A DNA stretch of 40,806 nucleotides from Bacteroidia bacterium (lineage in GTDB: Bacteria; Bacteroidota; Bacteroidia; B-17B0; Aurantibacillaceae). The stretch's first letter is position 1. Every line of letters starts with the position of its first letter. The stretch spans positions 1-40,806 of the forward strand of contig JANWKZ010000132.1 of assembly GCA_025451115.1 (NCBI GenBank), in the 5' to 3' direction. A program made the translations under genes and the position numbers. Below are positions 36,984-40,806 of the stretch, in pieces. The notes under the pieces were generated by a model. It saw nothing but the letters and a program-made list of their open reading frames with translations. It did not search any database and was not told where the DNA came from.

Positions 36984-37012
36984 GGGTGACCAAAAGGCCG
37001 GGATGGGGGTCA

Positions 37013-37050
37013 ATGAGCGGATAGGCCTTCCGGATGAGCGGATAAGGCTT
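37013..37050 (-). promoter_or_regulatory. Direct repeat, candidate LytTR operator
   Basis: ATGAGCGGATAGGCCTT (37013-37029) and ATGAGCGGATAAGGCTT (37034-37050), period 21 bp. 11 of 11 identical over ATGAGCGGATA. Confidence 0.5.
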
Positions 37051-37081
37051 TTGAACTAGCGCCGTGCTAAAAGGGAAAGGG

Positions 37082-37834
37082 TTATTTACCCGAAAGGAAC
37101 CTAACTATTTGATCTTTACGAGTTTGTGCAACAGGTACATGTGAGCCGTCTTGCATCTCTATATAGCCGCCATCCGACTTTACGTACTTCTTTACGTGGG
37201 ACATATTGATCAAATGCGAGTTGTGTACGCGTTCAAAGCCACAGGATGTTAGCAGCTCCTCGTATTCTTTCATGGTTTTGGAAACCAGCAGCGGTTTTTC
37301 TTTTATAAAATGAAATAATGTGTAATTGCGTTGCGATTCGCAGCGAATAATATCGTCTATTTTATATACCAGAATACTGTCGGCACTTGCCAGTGCTATC
37401 TTTTGCGGTCTTTCTTTTTGTTTAAGATTATCAAAAAGCACATTCAGTTTATCGTTCACACTTTTTGAATTCATGGTTTCTTCCGCTTTTTTAACTGCCT
37501 GAACCAATTCATCCGCATCAACGGGTTTCATCAGGTAATCAATAGCGCTGAAACGAAATGCTTTTACCGCGAACTCATTATGCGAAGTGGTGAAAATAAT
37601 TTGTGGTTTTTTATCAGAGGCTTGTAACCTTTCCAGAAGATTGAAGCCGCTGCCGTCATCCAGTTCTATATCCAGGAAAACGAGATCGGGCTGCAGGGAA
37701 GTAATAAGCGCAAGTCCATCTGACACTTTCGGACTTTCTCCAACAACTTTAACCTGTGGGCAATGGTTTTTCAGGTCGTCCTTCAATGAGTCGAGCGAAT
37801 GTTTTTCGTTCTCTATGATGATAGCTGATATCAT
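37082..37834 (-). CDS. LytTR-family response regulator
   Basis: Receiver domain PDLVFLDIELDDGSGFNLLE, FTTSHNEFAVKAFRFSAIDYLMKPVD; LytTR domain IIRCESQRNYTLFHF...CGFERVHNSHLINMSHVKKY. Confidence 0.96.
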   Translation of the reverse strand: MISAIIIENEKHSLDSLKDDLKNHCPQVKVVGESPKVSDGLALITSLQPDLVFLDIELDDGSGFNLLERLQASDKKPQIIFTTSHNEFAVKAFRFSAIDYLMKPVDADELVQAVKKAEETMNSKSVNDKLNVLFDNLKQKERPQKIALASADSILVYKIDDIIRCESQRNYTLFHFIKEKPLLVSKTMKEYEELLTSCGFERVHNSHLINMSHVKKYVKSDGGYIEMQDGSHVPVAQTRKDQIVRFLSGK

Positions 37835-39792
37835 ATACTCTCCTTTACAGGTAACGTGAATTTGATCCTTGTTCCGCTTGCTTTTTCATTTTCATAAAGG
37901 TCCTCCAACTGTATCTTTGTTTCTTCCGAGTTCAAGATGGTCAATCTCTCTTGTGTTACTGCGAGGGCAAGCGAGCGGTGCGTTGATCCTTCCATTGCTT
38001 TTATTTCACTCGCTTTTTTGCGTCCAACCCCGTTGTCTTCTATTATACAAACAAGACCTCCATTTTTCTTAGTGAAAGATAGTAAAATTTTTCCTTTGCC
38101 TTCTTTAGGCATGATGCCATGCAATACAGCGTTCTCCAGGTGTGGTTGAATGAGCATGGGCGGGATGAGCAGGTTCTCGGGATCGATCTGCCCATCCAGC
38201 TGCAATTCAAAATCAAATTTATTACCCGAGCGTAACTGCTCCAGGTCCATATAATACTGCAAAGATTCGATCTCTTTCTGTATAGGTACAAATTCTTCCC
38301 GTGAATTCTCCAGGATCAGGCGCATAAGTTTAGAGAACTTGGTAAGGAATTTTTTTGCTTCAGCGGCTTCGTTCTTTCCAATGAAGTTATTGATGGAACT
38401 GAGTGAATTAAAGATAAAATGCGGGTTCATCTGCAGGCGCAAGGCCTGTTGCTCCAGTTCTATCACCTGCTTCTCCATTTTTATACGCTCATGGGCCCGC
38501 CTGTTGCGGATAAAGAAAAGTACTCCAATAAAGATAAGTAACAATAGTACGGACCCGATGATCAACGAATTTCTCATAACCGCGAACTCTGCTTCCTTTC
38601 GGGCAGCTTCTGTCTTTTGCAATTCACTTTCCTTATTCAGTAATTTTATCTGGTTCTCTTTTTTCTCAGTCTCGTAACGCGTTGTCATTTCGGTTACCTG
38701 ACGGGCAATATCTTCGTTAAGCATGGAGTCCTTGTTTTCAGAGTATTTTTTGAAATACTTCAGCGCCTCCGTGCTTTTCCCCAGCTTCTCATAGGCTGTT
38801 GCCATACCCAACAAGGCGTTTTGCATACGTTCATTCATTTCACCGGGGCGGGCTTTTTGGTAAGCCTTTTCGAAGTATGACAGTGCCTGTTGATAATTGT
38901 GTTGGTCGAGATTGATCTCCCCGAGCGCGACATAGGCCAGGGCGGCATCCATTTCATCGCCGATCTCATCGGCTACCTGTAGCGATTGCTTAAAATATCC
39001 CGAGGCTTTCTCTGCTTCCTTTCGTTCAAGATAGATGGTTCCGAGATTATTAAGTACAACAGAAAGTCCTTCGTGATTCCCGGTTTCGTTGGCAAACGAC
39101 AGCGCTTTTAAAAGTAAAGGAAGTGCTTCTTCGCTTTTCCCGGTTTGCATCAACGCGTAGGCAACATTGCTGAGCGGGATGATCATTCCTCCGCGATCAC
39201 CAATTTCTTCAGAAAGCTTTAAATGATATCTGAAACTCTCCAACGCTTTAGGATAATTCTTCATTGTAAAATAAAGCTCGCCCAGGTTCCCGTGAGCGGC
39301 TGCTATACTTTTTTTTGAGCCGGAAGCTTCTGCCATTTTTACCGCGGCCAAGCGATATTTAACAGCCGAATCCAGCTCACCTTTCATCCCATAACAATTG
39401 GCGATACCCCCATACATGATAGACATGCCGGCCTTATTGTTCATACCTTGCAATAATTTCAGGTTCAATTCATATTCTTTTAGCGCTTCCGTAAACTGAG
39501 ATCTCCGCTGAAAAAAATTACCAAGGAGATTGTGACAGGAGATGGCAAGCTTTTTATGCCCGCATTTTTCAGCCGCAACCAAACCCTGCTTACATATTCC
39601 TATGGCTGAATCAAGGTTCGCAGAACCCATTTGGTTACTGAGAGAGAGGTAAAGTTTCGCGCGCATGGAGTCACTGGTCGCGCCACTTAAAAGATTGCGC
39701 ATTGAGTCGATCCGTGATCGCAAAATGGAAGAATTGTTTTGCGCGAAGAGCAATACTGGGATAAGGAAAAGTATCGCGAGGATCTTTTTCAT
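37831..39792 (-). CDS. TPR-containing sensor histidine kinase (LytS/His_kinase family)
   Basis: Signal peptide, TPRs, TM SLIIGSVLLLLIFIGVLFFI, LRLQMNPHFIFNSLSSINNFI, PPMLIQPHLENAVLHGI, CIIEDNGVGRKKA. ATGA overlap with the regulator gene. Confidence 0.96.
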   Translation of the reverse strand: MKKILAILFLIPVLLFAQNNSSILRSRIDSMRNLLSGATSDSMRAKLYLSLSNQMGSANLDSAIGICKQGLVAAEKCGHKKLAISCHNLLGNFFQRRSQFTEALKEYELNLKLLQGMNNKAGMSIMYGGIANCYGMKGELDSAVKYRLAAVKMAEASGSKKSIAAAHGNLGELYFTMKNYPKALESFRYHLKLSEEIGDRGGMIIPLSNVAYALMQTGKSEEALPLLLKALSFANETGNHEGLSVVLNNLGTIYLERKEAEKASGYFKQSLQVADEIGDEMDAALAYVALGEINLDQHNYQQALSYFEKAYQKARPGEMNERMQNALLGMATAYEKLGKSTEALKYFKKYSENKDSMLNEDIARQVTEMTTRYETEKKENQIKLLNKESELQKTEAARKEAEFAVMRNSLIIGSVLLLLIFIGVLFFIRNRRAHERIKMEKQVIELEQQALRLQMNPHFIFNSLSSINNFIGKNEAAEAKKFLTKFSKLMRLILENSREEFVPIQKEIESLQYYMDLEQLRSGNKFDFELQLDGQIDPENLLIPPMLIQPHLENAVLHGIMPKEGKGKILLSFTKKNGGLVCIIEDNGVGRKKASEIKAMEGSTHRSLALAVTQERLTILNSEETKIQLEDLYENEKASGTRIKFTLPVKESI

Positions 39793-39825
39793 AAGTTAAA
39801 CTTACACAATTTTTAGATAGAGGAA

Positions 39826-40806
39826 CTAATCCTCCAAATAAACCCTTCCCTCACGCCAATAGCTAACGGCTAGGGTCCAGGGGTCTTTAAAGTTGATGCT
39901 TCGTTGAAGTTTATAGCAATTCTCAGAGAAAGGATTCCTGATCTTTTCGAAGCGGAAGGTGAGGGGAGGAGCGCCGTTTTGTATGTAGTATTCCCAGGTT
40001 TCCATGCCGCTGGTTTTGTAGGTCTTATGAGGGGTGCCGAAAATAATATAGATCATGCCCATATCGGTCTTCCAGCCTTCTATGTGCGAGGTAAAGAAAG
40101 TATTGGCATCCTGCACACGGTTATAATAACGTTTAATGAGCTCTTTGGCGCGGTCGTTATTGCCCGAAATGCTTAACCAGAAAGCTTCTATGGCAGCTTG
40201 TTTATCAGCCGCATCGATCAATTTCTGGTGCTCTTCCTTGTTCATGATAAAACGAGAAGCGGCGATCATTTGAGCGTGCGAAGCCACCTTCGGAAAATTA
40301 GACTCCACGCCCAAAACCATACAGCCGCCTGTATTTACCGAATCGAGCCGCATATAGTAAATGCCCTGGCGACCCACTTTTAAATTAAAAGAATGCTCGT
40401 TCGTTGAAAGGATCGTAAAGGTTGAATCGGCAATAGATGGATACAATTGCGGGTCTTTCTGACTGAAAGGAGGCGGAGGTAAGGAGTAATCAACCGCGAA
40501 ATAATCCACCCGCGTTTTTACAAAGCCCATCCGCTTATTGGTAATAGTAACTACGCTTCCTTTATTTATTTTATTAGTGTATTGAACCTCTTTATTGGAT
40601 GATTCGATCAGAAAATTCTGCTGCGAGAACGAATTCCTTTTATCCGATTCGATATAATGCGTATGCTTTCTTTTTCCAAAAACATCTTCTATGGTTATCT
40701 CAAAATAAGATTCCATCCCGCTTTTCACGGGAATGGCCAGGTAGCCACTCAGCATTTTACCTGCCGGAGCGCCATCGTTCTTATCTTCTATATAAACAGT
40801 GGCCGA
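39826..40806 (-). CDS. GWxTD domain-containing protein, partial (5' end outside window)
   Basis: EGWKTDMGMIYIIFGTPHKTYKTSGMETWEYY. The frame stays open to the window edge (SATVYIEDKNDGAPAGKMLSGY...). Confidence 0.85.
   Translation of the reverse strand, partial: SATVYIEDKNDGAPAGKMLSGYLAIPVKSGMESYFEITIEDVFGKRKHTHYIESDKRNSFSQQNFLIESSNKEVQYTNKINKGSVVTITNKRMGFVKTRVDYFAVDYSLPPPPFSQKDPQLYPSIADSTFTILSTNEHSFNLKVGRQGIYYMRLDSVNTGGCMVLGVESNFPKVASHAQMIAASRFIMNKEEHQKLIDAADKQAAIEAFWLSISGNNDRAKELIKRYYNRVQDANTFFTSHIEGWKTDMGMIYIIFGTPHKTYKTSGMETWEYYIQNGAPPLTFRFEKIRNPFSENCYKLQRSINFKDPWTLAVSYWREGRVYLED

Overview
This window reads as a Bacteroidota (Flavobacteriia/Sphingobacteriia-like) chromosome segment. Evidence: Cox1 C-terminus, SprB-type repeats, several type IX secretion (T9SS) C-terminal sorting domains, TAnnTTTG -7 promoter boxes, and the bifunctional hisB and hisIE typical of the phylum. 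The main block is a minus-strand histidine operon, hisG-D-C-B-H-A-F-[TPR/SpoIIE phosphatase]-hisIE (about 24873-33855). I found no tRNA, rRNA, CRISPR array or transposase. The strongest unannotated signals are: (1) a classical his attenuator upstream of hisG, with an 18-aa leader peptide MKKQFAHTHHHSYPQGRL (33948-34004, minus) followed by mutually exclusive 1:2, 2:3 and 3:4 pairings and a U-tract terminator; (2) a TPR/SpoIIE-type phosphatase gene embedded between hisF and hisIE with gaps of 13 and 3 bp; (3) a TPR histidine kinase/LytTR regulator pair beside a Gly-rich envelope gene cluster whose promoter region carries a 21-bp-period direct repeat, a candidate LytTR operator; (4) two TPR sensor-like proteins that stop just after the DSIxYAxRIQ linker that precedes SpoIIE domains elsewhere in the window; (5) a palindromic repeat embedded in frame in hisC; (6) a paired-hairpin intergenic repeat upstream of gpsA with a compensatory base-pair change; (7) a secreted protein with possible caspase-like His and Cys motifs. 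All family calls come from reading the sequences. No database search was run.
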